Assembly: GCF_039524015.1 (NCBI RefSeq)
Contig: NZ_BAAAGF010000002.1
Coordinates: 62,001-126,000 of the forward strand
Length of the DNA stretch: 64,000 nt
Direction of reading: 5' to 3'
DNA from: Gaetbulibacter_B jejuensis
GTDB taxonomy: Bacteria; Bacteroidota; Bacteroidia; Flavobacteriales; Flavobacteriaceae
In this document: piece by piece, positions 24,853 to 35,000 of the stretch
Layout of the letters: each line of letters opens with the position of its first letter
Position numbering within the stretch: position 1 is the stretch's first letter
Translations under genes and position numbers: made by a program
The notes under the pieces: generated by a model
Seen by the model: the letters and a program-made list of their open reading frames with translations, nothing else
Told to the model about the DNA's origin: nothing
Databases searched by the model: none

Positions 24853-27252
24853 TTAAAGGTTATTGATTGTATAATTTAATTTTATGTAAAAGGCTCTTCC
24901 TGGTTTTTGAACTGCAAAATTGTCAAAAGCTCTTTTGTTGAATATGTTTTTCATATCTAAGCTTAATACTACCTTTTTACTTGGAAACATGTAGCTTACT
25001 CCTGCATCATGAATAAATTGTTGAGGAACATCAAAAAAATCTGTTCCAGCGTTGTTTCCGTAAGGTTCTAGCAAGTAATTAAAGGTGTCAACAAACATGA
25101 AATTATAAAACACGTTTAGCTCAGCTTTTTCTTGAAGAATGTTTTTAAATTGGTACTGAGCGTTTGTGTTAATTGTAAATGTTGGCTCGTTTGGTACTTT
25201 TCGTTCGTTAAATTGATTCTTATAAGTAAGGTCTAATTTTGAAGCGTTTAGTACTATTCTTAAATTGTTGTTGTATGTATAGTTTAACTCGGCATCTATT
25301 CCTTTTGAAATAACATCACCTTGATTTTCAAAAGGTAAAACTTGAACATTACTATTTAATGATGTTTGTACTTGTGTGCCAATTCTATCTTTAATGTTTC
25401 TGTAAAATACATTGGTAGCTAATGATAAGTCGTGTTTTTTTATGGTGAATGTCCCAAGTTTTAAGCCTAAGTTAATATTGTTGCTTGTTTCAGGTCTTAT
25501 GTTTGGGTTTTCAATAATGTTATCTCCTGCATCACCAAATACTTCGTTTTCGGTTGGGAGTCGTACAGCCTTTTCTGCTGAAGCTAAAACTGTAATTAAA
25601 GGTGATATTTGGTAGGATGTAGCGACACCATAACCTTGAATGCTGGTGTTGTTACTTACAACATCTTCAACATAAGTTGGTTCGTCATCAATAGTTTCAA
25701 CCGTTGGGTTTGTTCTTTCAATATGTTGTTGATAGTTTTTTCCAAAAACAGAAGCTTTTAGCTTGTTGTTGAATGCATTAAGTTCATAACTCAATGAGGT
25801 TATATTTTTGTGTAAATAACGAGTACCCATAAACCTTCTTTCTAGAACAGAGCGTATTTCATCATCATCCTTTCTATCTACAGCTGAGAATAGGTGGTTT
25901 AATAAAAACTTATGGTTTTTATTTAAACTATAGGAAAGACCAGTTCGTATAGAGGAAACCTTTCGATTAATGTTTGCAATAGTTGGCTCGCCTTGTTGAG
26001 CGCCTTGAGGTCTTAAAATAGGTTGACCATTCAGGTCTAAGCTTTTTTCGCCATACCAATTATAGTTCCATTTTACGGTGTCATTGATAACTCGATTTCG
26101 TTCTCCATAAAGTCCATGTAAGTTAAAGTCTAAGCCTTTAGTTAAGATGTCTTTTTTAGAATATGTTAAGCTTACGATGCTTGCATCAGCTTCAGTAAAA
26201 CGACCTTTGTAAGGAATGGTCATAAAAGCACCATGTTGTATTTCGTTGTAAGAGTCTGAACCTGTAAAACCAATTAAGAATTTATCAGCCCATTTAACAT
26301 CAGTAAAACCTGCTTCAATAATTCCTCCATAAGATCTAAAGGCATCATTAAAACGTTTGGCACGAACATACTGTAATTGTCCATTGGGTTGTATGTTGTA
26401 TACATTTGATCCCCAAACTTCATAATCATTATCTGAATAATTAAAAAAACCAGAAGCTTTGATAGTAAAGCCTGAATTTTTAAAACGGTAAAGCCCATTA
26501 AAATTTAATTGAGAGGTGTTAAATGAACCATAAGAAGCGGATGCAGTAAAGCTGTTTTTGGCATCCTCTTTTAGTACAACATTAATAGCGCCTCCTAGAG
26601 CATCATTTGATAAATGCCCAGGAACAACACCTTTGTAAACTTCAATTCTCTCAATCATTGAAGGAGGAATGCTGTTTAAATTGAAAGAAGAGCCATAAGT
26701 GGAAATTGGGATACCATCAATAAATATGCGTACAGCATTACCTGACAATCCATTTATATTGTAGTTAACAGCAGAACCTAAACCTCCATTTTGTCGTATT
26801 CTAACACCTACGGTTTGATTAAGAAGCTCGTTTGTTTGTATGTTTCTAATACCAGCTTCTTTAGTTTTAATAACGTCAACAGCAAATCCTTGCGTCTCAA
26901 CAATTTTTTCTTTTGATTTACCAACAACTAGAACTTCTGAAAGTTCTACGTCTTTACTTGACTCTACAGTATAATTTACAATTTTATTTTCGGTGTTTAC
27001 TTCAATTCTAAATGTTGTGTCAGTAATCTCTATTGATGTTACTTCTATTTTATGAACTCCATAAGGAACTTTTCTAAATTCAAAAACTCCATTATCATTT
27101 GTGGTGCTAAACTTATTGAGTTGTTTTATATATACATGTGCATTAATTACTGGAGCGCCATTTCTTAAAGTTATTGTGCCTGTAATAGTGCTGGTTTGAG
27201 AGTATACAAGAGCAGAAAATAAAAAGAAAACAAAGCTAAAAAAACGAGTCAT
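24853..27252 (-). CDS. TonB-dependent receptor (siderophore-type)
   Basis: A 799-residue outer-membrane receptor. Signal peptide 1-18; carboxypeptidase-regulatory-like domain about 20-105 (TITGTITLRNGAPVINAHVY); plug about 115-225 (VVGKSKEKIVETQGFAVDVI, NGLSGNAVRIFIDGIPIS, IERIEVYKGVVPGHLSNDAL, GGAINVVLK); 22-strand barrel ending KLNYTINNL. No STN signalling domain, unlike the receptor at 2275. The first gene of a two-gene operon with the surface lipoprotein. A full promoter with both -33 and -7 elements precedes it. Ligand unknown, likely a metal chelate. Confidence 0.95.
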   Translation of the reverse strand: MTRFFSFVFFLFSALVYSQTSTITGTITLRNGAPVINAHVYIKQLNKFSTTNDNGVFEFRKVPYGVHKIEVTSIEITDTTFRIEVNTENKIVNYTVESSKDVELSEVLVVGKSKEKIVETQGFAVDVIKTKEAGIRNIQTNELLNQTVGVRIRQNGGLGSAVNYNINGLSGNAVRIFIDGIPISTYGSSFNLNSIPPSMIERIEVYKGVVPGHLSNDALGGAINVVLKEDAKNSFTASASYGSFNTSQLNFNGLYRFKNSGFTIKASGFFNYSDNDYEVWGSNVYNIQPNGQLQYVRAKRFNDAFRSYGGIIEAGFTDVKWADKFLIGFTGSDSYNEIQHGAFMTIPYKGRFTEADASIVSLTYSKKDILTKGLDFNLHGLYGERNRVINDTVKWNYNWYGEKSLDLNGQPILRPQGAQQGEPTIANINRKVSSIRTGLSYSLNKNHKFLLNHLFSAVDRKDDDEIRSVLERRFMGTRYLHKNITSLSYELNAFNNKLKASVFGKNYQQHIERTNPTVETIDDEPTYVEDVVSNNTSIQGYGVATSYQISPLITVLASAEKAVRLPTENEVFGDAGDNIIENPNIRPETSNNINLGLKLGTFTIKKHDLSLATNVFYRNIKDRIGTQVQTSLNSNVQVLPFENQGDVISKGIDAELNYTYNNNLRIVLNASKLDLTYKNQFNERKVPNEPTFTINTNAQYQFKNILQEKAELNVFYNFMFVDTFNYLLEPYGNNAGTDFFDVPQQFIHDAGVSYMFPSKKVVLSLDMKNIFNKRAFDNFAVQKPGRAFYIKLNYTINNL

Positions 27253-27266
27253 TTATTATGTTTGAG

Positions 27267-27311
27267 GCGTTAAAACGCTGCAAAGTTAAGTCTATTTAGA
27301 ATTAATCCAAA
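27267..27311 (-). promoter_or_regulatory. Bacteroidota promoter TTTG-N19-TAACTTTG and 5' UTR palindrome
   Basis: On the minus strand TTTG (27311-27308) is 19 bases before TAACTTTG (27288-27281), an exact match to the Bacteroidota sigma consensus and spacing. Just downstream the transcript has a small dyad GCGTT-N2-AACGC (27267-27278), possibly an operator for metal control of the receptor. Confidence 0.75.
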
Positions 27312-27454
27312 TAAAAACTAAACATAATAATTGATTTTTGTATCTGTAATTTTTTTAACTATTTATTAGTTGATTTGTTAATTATAGATAGTATAAAATA
27401 GGGAGTTCTTATAAAATTAATGTTTTTATAAGTATAGTAAAAAGTGGGAGTGAA

Positions 27455-27631
27455 TTATCTGTTTAAATATTTCAACTTATTGAGCTTATCAAGTAATTTT
27501 ATAGCTCTATATTCAGAAATGTCACTGGTTGCAGAATCTGTTTGACGTAAATTGTAGGCTTGTTCAATAAGTTGCTTGTAGCGAATTTGCAACTTTAGCT
27601 GGTGCTTTTTTATTTTGGATAAATCTTTCAT
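27455..27631 (-). CDS. small helical protein, 58 residues (Lacal_2735-like)
   Basis: ATG-started 58-codon gene. The protein is one long charged helix pair (KQLIEQAYNLRQTDSATSD, then AIKLLDKLNKLKYLNR). Closely related to the small protein encoded at 23098, which supports both. The N-terminus is basic (MKDLSKIKKHQLKLQ). Proteins of this type are common in Flavobacteriia and have no known role. A hairpin with a T run lies about 75 bp upstream on the same strand. Confidence 0.75.
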   Translation of the reverse strand: MKDLSKIKKHQLKLQIRYKQLIEQAYNLRQTDSATSDISEYRAIKLLDKLNKLKYLNR

Positions 27632-27699
27632 TCCTACAGCTTTAGAGTATTAAATATATTCAAAAAAAAGTTAATCGACAACTTAAAGTTTAAAATTGT

Positions 27700-27787
27700 T
27701 AATAAAAAAATCGACCCTAGGAGCAGGTCGATTTTTCAAACTAACTTTTCTAATTTAATTTTAGTGAAGGATATTCTCTTTTGCTAA
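27700..27787 (-). ncRNA. candidate small RNA or attenuator leader
   Basis: A minus-strand -7-like box CATCTTTG (27800-27793, one mismatch) is followed after about 50 bases by an intrinsic terminator: AAAATCGACC / GGTCGATTTT (27735-27707) and a T run to 27700. No open frame lies between. The product would be about 85 nt. As the Lacal_2735-like gene begins 69 bp further on, the stem may instead be an attenuator for it. GTCGATT (27679-27673) could compete with the stem's 3' arm. Confidence 0.4.
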
Positions 27788-27887
27788 CACTGCAAAGATG
27801 CGGCTTAATCTAAAGACTAATGTTATGTTAATATTAGGTTTGGATTAAGAATCATTTAATAAATTTAAAAGAACTAAAACTCTCACT

Positions 27888-28394
27888 ATGAAACAACTAC
27901 TGCTTTTTTTAATACTTGTCTTTTATCCGGTTTATATAAATGCACAAAACAATGCGTGTAATTGCTGTACCGAAAAGCATACAGAGTTTGATTTTTGGAT
28001 TGGTAATTGGGAAGTGACAAAACCTGATGGAACACCTGCAGGCATAAATGTTATAGATAAAATACAAGACAATTGTGTTTTACGAGAAAACTGGACAAGT
28101 GCAACAAAAGGGTATACAGGTACTAGCAATAACTTTTATAACACTACAGCCAAACAATGGGAACAACTTTGGATTGATAACCAAGGACAGAGTTTGCACT
28201 TAAAAGGAAATAGGGTAGGAAATCAAATGATTTTAAAATCGGATGTTGCTACAAACAAAGCTGGTCAACCTTATTACCATCGTGTGACTTGGACTGCTAA
28301 TGACGACGGAACTGTTAGGCAATTATGGGAAACTATTACCAATGACAATTCAGTAACCGTTGCTTTTGATGGTTTGTATAAAAAGGTAAAATAA
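27888..28394 (+). CDS. secreted DUF1579-like protein
   Basis: A 168-residue exported protein: signal peptide 1-19 (ends NAQ), a Cys-rich start (CNCCTEKHTEFDFWIGNWEV) and a beta-barrel-like body with repeated hydrophobic strands (WEQLWIDNQGQSLHLKGN, RVTWTANDDGTVRQLWE). The FDFWIGNWEV opening is typical of lipocalin-like DUF1579 relatives. Alone between divergent and convergent neighbours. Ligand and function unknown. Confidence 0.75.
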   Translation: MKQLLLFLILVFYPVYINAQNNACNCCTEKHTEFDFWIGNWEVTKPDGTPAGINVIDKIQDNCVLRENWTSATKGYTGTSNNFYNTTAKQWEQLWIDNQGQSLHLKGNRVGNQMILKSDVATNKAGQPYYHRVTWTANDDGTVRQLWETITNDNSVTVAFDGLYKKVK

Positions 28395-28410
28395 GTGCTT
28401 TAAGAATTGC

Positions 28411-29118
28411 TTAGTCTTGTAAAGCGAATACTTTTTTAAGCAAATCAGTAGTACGTGATGACACTTTATTTCTGATTTCTTTTTCCTCAACAGCAATCAT
28501 TGTGTAAACACCTTTTAGTGCTTCGCCTGTAACATAATCAGTTAAATCAGGGTTTACGTTATTAGTAAAAGGAATACTGTTATATTTATTAATAAGATTT
28601 GCCCAAATTTGGTCAGCACCAACTTTAGTAAACGAATTATTAATTACAGGGTGAAACTTGTCGTACAATGCAGTTTGGGTTTTGCCTGTTAGATATTGAG
28701 TAGCAGCATCGTCATTACCAAGTAAAATGTTTTTAGCGTCATTAAAGGTAATGTCTTTAACTGCACTCACAAAAATAGGAGTTGCTTCGCTAACCGCATC
28801 TTCAGCAGCTCTGTTTAATACTTTTAAGCCTTCATCAGCAAGATTATCTAAACCAATATCACGTAGGGCTTTATCTACTTTTTGAAGTTCTTCAGGTAAT
28901 ACAATTTTTACCAACTCATTTTTGAAAAAACCGTCTTTTTGAGTCAATTTACTTACTTGTTTGTCGATACCTTGGTCTAGCGCTTCGCGTAATCCAGAAG
29001 CGATATCAGCATTACTAAGTACACTACCATCTTGAGGAAGTTGGTCAATTACGTTTTGTAATTCGGCACATGAGTTAAGAGTGAAAATTGCAAGTAAAAC
29101 AAAAAGTGACTTTTTCAT
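28411..29118 (-). CDS. DUF4197 family lipoprotein
   Basis: A 235-residue lipoprotein (lipobox LNSC, Cys17). The mature part is all-helical: LSNADIASGLREALDQGID, PEELQKVDKALRDIGL, DDAATQYLTGKTQTALYDKF, PDLTDYVTGEALKGVYTMIA. This is the DUF4197 layout. Function not known; family members are periplasmic or surface helical proteins. Its promoter -7 box TAAATTTG lies at 29134-29141. Confidence 0.88.
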   Translation of the reverse strand: MKKSLFVLLAIFTLNSCAELQNVIDQLPQDGSVLSNADIASGLREALDQGIDKQVSKLTQKDGFFKNELVKIVLPEELQKVDKALRDIGLDNLADEGLKVLNRAAEDAVSEATPIFVSAVKDITFNDAKNILLGNDDAATQYLTGKTQTALYDKFHPVINNSFTKVGADQIWANLINKYNSIPFTNNVNPDLTDYVTGEALKGVYTMIAVEEKEIRNKVSSRTTDLLKKVFALQD

Positions 29119-29133
29119 AGGTGTGATTTTTGG

Positions 29134-29141
29134 TCAAATTT
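29134..29141 (-). promoter_or_regulatory. -7 element TAAATTTG of the DUF4197 gene
   Basis: Exact TAnnTTTG match on the minus strand, 15 bases before the ATG at 29118. No -33 element clear. Confidence 0.45.
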
Positions 29142-29290
29142 ACAAAAGCAGTTTTTTATAATACAAGTATTATTGAAAATATTAACACACCAAATATTTA
29201 GTAGTCATTTAATTAAAATGAAAAAATATAATTAAAACACTATTTTAGCACAATAGTTGTTATGACATTAGTGTTATATTGTTACTTACT

Positions 29291-30421
29291 ATGAAAATTG
29301 ATTATTTATTTAAACCTTTTTTACTCGCTTTTGTTTTCTTACCATTTTTTTGTTTTGGGCAAATAAATGTTTCAGAAAGAGTTCAACTCTCAAAATCGGC
29401 AAAGAGTTCTGAAAATACACTGTATTTTATTGATTTTTGGGCAACTTGGTGTGGACCATGTGTGTATGCTAAAGAGTATTTGGGCGTGCTTCAAAAGCAA
29501 TATCCTAATGATTTTTATGTGGTTTCTATTTCGCAAGAAAACCCTGAATTGGTTAGAAAATATCTAAAAAAACGTCCAACTGATTTAGCAGTTTTTGTGG
29601 ATTATGAAGGAGAAACATTTAAAACTCATAATATAAAGCTATTGCCTCACGGAATTCTTATGAATGCAGATGGAGGTGTGTTGTGGGAAGGTAGTCCAAC
29701 CGATTTTAAAGCATCTGATTTAACAAGGTTTTTACGTAGTAACACAAAGAAAAAGCATGTAGACAAGTTTTTTAAGGAGAAAGATATAAAAGTTGAAAAA
29801 GTAGACGCTGAATATCAGCCTAATGCAGACTTTGAAATTAAAAGATTAAAAAATGAATCTTTCTATTTTTTACAAATACAAGAACACGAAGAGTATGTTG
29901 AGTTCAAGGGAAGTATCAGAGCTATCATAGCTTACAATTTAAAAGTTCATGAAAGTCAACTGAAATTGCCTGATGATTTAGGTGGTCAATTTCAAGTGTA
30001 CGTATCAAAAAGTAATAGTCCTTATGGCAATCATATAACTGAAATTATAGATGCTTTAGACTTAGAGATAAGCTATTCCGAAGTGAAAGGTGAAGCTATG
30101 GTGTTTGATATAGAAGCTATCAGGTTTTGGGATGTTAATCAGATAGATTGGGGAAGAGATACAGCTAAATATTTAATCGATGAGCATCAAATACAAGCAG
30201 ATAATGTAACTTTTAAGGAGGTTTTGTACCAACTATCACAGGTTTTAGAGATGCCAGTTGTAACGGTTCAAGATATTACTGATACTGCTGAGCACGATTG
30301 GTCTATTCATTACAAGTTTTATGATTTGATGCAATCTGATTTGTTAGATAATTATGGGATTAAAGCTGAAGCAAAAACAACTAGTTATAAGTTATATACG
30401 CTAACAAAAAAAGCTCCTTAA
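29291..30421 (+). CDS. exported thioredoxin-fold protein with DUF3738-like C-terminal domain
   Basis: A 376-residue exported protein. Signal peptide about 1-23; thioredoxin domain about 24-165 with the active site WCGPC in FWATWCGPCVYAKEYLG; linker; C-terminal domain about 195-376 whose last part (FKEVLYQLSQVLEMPVV, DWSIHYKFYDLMQSDLL, NYGIKAEAKT) matches the pattern of the soil-bacteria DUF3738/TIGR03435 domain. It is probably a periplasmic disulfide reductase with an added binding domain. ATG at 29291 preferred over TTG at 29279. The terminator overlaps its stop codon. Confidence 0.8.
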   Translation: MKIDYLFKPFLLAFVFLPFFCFGQINVSERVQLSKSAKSSENTLYFIDFWATWCGPCVYAKEYLGVLQKQYPNDFYVVSISQENPELVRKYLKKRPTDLAVFVDYEGETFKTHNIKLLPHGILMNADGGVLWEGSPTDFKASDLTRFLRSNTKKKHVDKFFKEKDIKVEKVDAEYQPNADFEIKRLKNESFYFLQIQEHEEYVEFKGSIRAIIAYNLKVHESQLKLPDDLGGQFQVYVSKSNSPYGNHITEIIDALDLEISYSEVKGEAMVFDIEAIRFWDVNQIDWGRDTAKYLIDEHQIQADNVTFKEVLYQLSQVLEMPVVTVQDITDTAEHDWSIHYKFYDLMQSDLLDNYGIKAEAKTTSYKLYTLTKKAP

Positions 30422-30436
30422 AGGAGCTTTTTTTAT
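30411..30436 (+). terminator. intrinsic terminator overlapping stop codon
   Basis: AAGCTCCTT / AAGGAGCTT around the TAA stop at 30419-30421, followed by a T run. The stop codon itself is in the loop. Confidence 0.9.
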
Positions 30437-30452
30437 TTCTATAAAAAAGAAA

Positions 30453-31553
30453 TTAGTTGTTAATTACTCTAAACTCAGTACGTCTATTTCTTTGGTGTTC
30501 AGCTTCTGAACAATCAACACCATTAGAACAACGGTTAGTAAGTCTAGACTCTCCAAAACCTCTTGCTGTTAATCGGCTTCTAGAAACACCCTTAGATACT
30601 AAATAGTTTACTACAGAGTTTGCACGTTGCTGTGATAAAGATTTGTTGTAGTCATCGTTACCTCTAGAGTCAGTGTGCGACATAATTTCTATGCTTACGT
30701 TAGAGTCGTTTAGTAATGGTAATAATGTTTCGTCTATTACTTTTTTAGATGCAGGTGTTAAACGAGCACTTGCAAGTTCATAAAATATTGGTAAAACAGT
30801 TGGGTTTAATAATTCACATTCAACTTCTTCCCAAGTTGTAATACCACCTTTTTTAGCTAAAACTGTTCTAGTTACTGTTTCGTATTTAGCAGGCACAGTT
30901 ACGCTAGTTGTTGTAGCTGGAGTTTCAACTACTTGACGTGTAATAGTTGTGTATTCCGCTGGAATTTCAATTTCGTCCATTCTTGCAGGAGTCTTAATCA
31001 CACGCTTTTTGTAAGTTGTTGATTGCTCATCAACAGGAATTCCGTTAGTAGTTGCGTCACTAGCTAAAGTAGTAAAAGGCACATCTCTAAATTGTGCAGG
31101 ATACTCCACAAAACAAGCAGCAACACAGTCTTCCTTGTTAACTGAAGGGCAATCCTCTAGTATTTTGTATTCCCACCCTGAAGTTTTTGGGTAAACCTCA
31201 TATGTGTTAGAGTCTTTTCCAAAGGTTGCAGGTACAACTCTTAAGTCAGTTCTTCCTTCCTTTTTTACATAAGGAACTTCAACGGTTTCATAAACTGCTG
31301 GTGTGTAAACATACTTTTTTGATGCTTCTTTAACCAATACAGTTTCTTCAACAGTTTTGTAAACAGCTGGAACAACTTGTAATGTAGTGTAAGCAGGATA
31401 AACTTGTAGTGTTTCTTCTACTTCTTTAAATTCGTCCTTAGTGATACACTTAACGTAGCATTTACCTGGTTCAGGATTTTCCGGTAGGCCTTGAGCCTGA
31501 GAAAAACTTATACCTGCTAAAAGGAATAAGCCTAATAATAATTTTTGTTTCAT
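30453..31553 (-). CDS. OmpA-family protein with VPAxYxTV repeats
   Basis: A 366-residue exported protein: signal peptide 1-20, then a region (about 30-240) of repeats of the type VPAVYKTVEETVLVK, TPAVYETVEVPYVKK, ETPATTTSVTVPAKYETVTR, and a C-terminal OmpA-like peptidoglycan-binding domain (about 250-366: PIFYELASARLTPASKKVID, SHTDSRGNDDYNKSLSQQRA, RLTARGFGES, RNRRTEFRV). It would bridge outer membrane and peptidoglycan. Cys-containing segments (CYVKC, CVAAC) suggest disulfides. An 18-bp inverted repeat sits 48 bp upstream. Confidence 0.9.
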   Translation of the reverse strand: MKQKLLLGLFLLAGISFSQAQGLPENPEPGKCYVKCITKDEFKEVEETLQVYPAYTTLQVVPAVYKTVEETVLVKEASKKYVYTPAVYETVEVPYVKKEGRTDLRVVPATFGKDSNTYEVYPKTSGWEYKILEDCPSVNKEDCVAACFVEYPAQFRDVPFTTLASDATTNGIPVDEQSTTYKKRVIKTPARMDEIEIPAEYTTITRQVVETPATTTSVTVPAKYETVTRTVLAKKGGITTWEEVECELLNPTVLPIFYELASARLTPASKKVIDETLLPLLNDSNVSIEIMSHTDSRGNDDYNKSLSQQRANSVVNYLVSKGVSRSRLTARGFGESRLTNRCSNGVDCSEAEHQRNRRTEFRVINN

Positions 31554-31600
31554 AGAATAAAAATTAGTTAATGGTTATAGTTTAATTTTTACGGTTTTTT

Positions 31601-31618
31601 TAATGACCGCATTCATTA
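31601..31618. promoter_or_regulatory. inverted repeat TAATGA-N6-TCATTA upstream of ompA-like gene
   Basis: Perfect 6-bp arms with a 6-bp spacer (CCGCAT), 48-65 bp before the ATG at 31553. Location and shape suit a regulator binding site. The regulator is unknown. Confidence 0.4.
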
Positions 31619-32059
31619 GACCCATAAATAACTGATGCGTCACTTTTTTAAATCACTAATTATCTATTTTTATAACTATTGAATTAATTATTGCTCACAT
31701 TTAGTGTTAAATTGTTTAATAAAATTTAATAAATGTTTGCTTTTGATAGTTTTTAATTAAAAAAATAGTCGGAAGTGTTAAAAAATGTTTTTTATGCAAT
31801 TGTAAATCAATTGGTTGCTTTTGTATTAAAATTCGCACTAGACTCTAGCTTTAAGTGGAGTGTAATTGTAAAAGGTTATAATTTATAGAGTTAGGGGTTT
31901 GTTGCTTTGATGTGATAAGTGATTTGATGATTTTTTAGAACGAAGACTTTAATAAGGCCTCTTAATTCATTTTCTAGATGCTATTGATGATTATATACCT
32001 ACTCTCAATTTTTGTATTAGATATTTTGGTATAAATCGAGTATTTTTTTGAATATTCCG
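31619..32059. other. intergenic region before icmF
   Basis: About 440 bp of AT-rich DNA with no credible coding frame on either strand and no terminator or RNA structure recognised. The -7 element of icmF lies at the right edge. Confidence 0.5.
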
Positions 32060-32067
32060 TAAATTTG
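32060..32067 (+). promoter_or_regulatory. -7 element TAAATTTG of icmF
   Basis: Exact TAnnTTTG match followed by GTGCC, 27 bases before the ATG at 32095. Confidence 0.5.
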
Positions 32068-32094
32068 TGCCTCTTATAATTAGATTTTTTGTCA

Positions 32095-35000
32095 ATGAAA
32101 CAAATTCCGCCATATAAACCAAAGTATAAAGTACGTATTGTTACAGCAGCCTCTTTATTTGATGGACATGATGCCTCAATAAACATCATGCGTCGTATTA
32201 TCCAATCTACAGGTGTTGAGGTTATTCATCTTGGACATGACAGAAGTGTTGAAGAAGTAGTAAATACAGCTATTCAAGAAGATGCCAATGCTATTTGTTT
32301 AACTTCCTATCAAGGAGGTCACAATGAATATTTTAAATATATGTATGACTTGCTTAAAGAGCGAGGAGCAGGACATATTAAAATCTTTGGAGGTGGAGGA
32401 GGAGTAATCCTTCCTTCAGAGATTAAAGAGTTAATGGATTACGGTATTGCTAGAATCTATTCGCCTGATGATGGTCGTGAAATGGGACTTCAAGGGATGA
32501 TTAACGATTTGGTACAGCAATCAGATTTTGCTATTGGTGACCAACTAAATGGTGAAGTAGCGACTTTAGAAGAGAAAAACCCAAAAGCTATTGCACGTGT
32601 TATTTCGTCTGCTGAAAACTTCCCAGAAGTTGCTAAAGAAGCTTTAGATGAAATTCATGAGAAAAATAAAACGTCTAAAACGCCTGTATTAGGAATTACA
32701 GGAACTGGTGGCGCCGGAAAATCTAGTTTGGTAGATGAATTGGTGCGTCGTTTTTTAATTGACTTCCCAGAAAAAACCATAGGTATCGTTTCGGTTGATC
32801 CGTCAAAACGTAAAACAGGTGGTGCGCTTTTAGGAGATAGAATTCGTATGAATGCGATTAATTCACCACGTGTTTATATGCGTAGTTTGGCAACACGTCA
32901 ATCTAATTTAGCCTTATCAAAATATGTAAACGAAGCTGTTGAAGTATTAAAAGCAGCGCACTACGATATCATTATTTTAGAAACGTCTGGTATTGGGCAA
33001 AGTGATACTGAAATTTTAGAGCATAGCGATGTGTCCTTGTACGTGATGACACCAGAATTTGGTGCAGCAACACAGTTAGAGAAAATTGATATGTTAGACT
33101 TTGCAGACTTGGTTGCGATTAACAAATTTGATAAGCGTGGTGCATTGGATGCGCTTCGTGATGTGAAAAAACAGTACATGCGTAACCACCAATTGTGGGA
33201 TACTAATCAAGATGATTTACCTGTTTTTGGAACGATTGCTTCGCAGTTTAACGATCCTGGAATGAACACGCTTTACAAAGCGATAATGGATAAGGTCGTT
33301 GAAAAAACAGATGCAGACCTGAACTCGACTTTTGAAATTTCAAAAGAAATGAGTGAGAAAATCTTTGTAATTCCACCAAACAGAACACGTTACTTATCAG
33401 AGATAGCAGAAAACAATCGTGCGTATGATAAAACAGCTAACGAGCAAGTTGAGGTAGCTCAAAAGCTATATGGTATTTATAAAACTATTGGTTCGGTAGC
33501 AGGAATTTCAAACGAAAAGGAATACGCATTTTTAGATAACAAAGGCATTAATCAGGATGAGATTCTTGAATTGGTTAAGAGTGATAACGATAAAGCGTTT
33601 TTAGACTTATTAATCAAAGAGTTTGACCGTGTGAAAATGAATTTAGATCCTTACAACTGGGAAGTTGTAATAGGTTGGAATGAGAAGGTCAATAAATACA
33701 AAAACCCTGTTTATACATTTAAAGTAAGAGACAAAGAAATTAAAATAGACACGCATACCGAGTCTTTATCACATACACAAATTCCAAAAGTCGCTTTGCC
33801 AAAGTATCAAGCTTGGGGTGATATTTTAAGATGGACACTTCAAGAGAATGTACCTGGAGAATTTCCGTATACATCAGGATTGTATCCTTTTAAACGAACA
33901 GGAGAAGATCCTGCGCGTATGTTTGCAGGAGAAGGTGGTCCAGAGCGTACCAACAAACGTTTTCATTATGTAAGTCAAGGTATGCCAGCAAAACGACTAT
34001 CAACAGCTTTTGATAGTGTTACGCTTTACGGTAACGATCCAGACTTACGTCCTGATATTTATGGTAAAATAGGAAACGCAGGTGTATCTATTTGTTGTTT
34101 AGACGATGCTAAAAAACTTTACTCTGGTTTTAACCTAGCAGATGTGATGACTTCGGTAAGTATGACTATTAATGGTCCTGCGCCAATGTTGTTAGGGTTC
34201 TTTATGAATGCTGCGATAGATCAACAATGTGAGCTTTACATCAAAGAAAATGGTTTAGAGAAAGAGGTTGAAGCAAAGATTGCCAAAATATACAAGGAAA
34301 AAGGCGTAGAGCGTCCTAAATATAATGGTGAGCTACCAGAAGGAAATGATGGTTTAGGCCTGTTTTTATTAGGCGTCACTGGTGATCAAGTATTGCCACA
34401 GGATGTTTACCATGATATAAAAACACGTACCATTGCACAAGTTCGTGGTACTGTACAAGCTGATATTTTAAAAGAAGATCAAGCGCAAAATACGTGTATT
34501 TTCTCTACGGAATTTGCACTGCGTTTAATGGGAGACGTACAAGAGTACTTTATTGAAAATAATGTGCGTAATTTCTATTCGGTGTCTATTTCTGGATATC
34601 ATATTGCAGAAGCAGGAGCCAACCCTATTACGCAATTGGCATTGACATTATCTAATGGTTTTACTTACGTGGAATATTACTTAAGTAGAGGCATGGATAT
34701 TAATAAGTTTGGACCAAACTTATCGTTCTTTTTCTCTAATGGTATCGATCCTGAATATGCTGTTATTGGTCGTGTGGCACGTAAAATTTGGGCAAAAGCC
34801 TTAAAGCATAAGTATGGTGCCAACCCAAGAGCGCAGATGTTGAAATACCATATACAAACTTCGGGTCGTAGTTTGCATGCCCAAGAAATTGACTTTAACG
34901 ATATTCGTACGACACTTCAAGCACTATATGCTATTTATGATAACTGTAACTCGTTGCATACAAATGCTTATGACGAAGCAATTACTACGCCAACCGAAGA

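Noticed and set aside
31554..32094. Cobalamin riboswitch before the B12-dependent mutase gene
   Set aside because: No B12-box-like segment or suitable stem could be found; the leader after the -7 box is under 30 nt.
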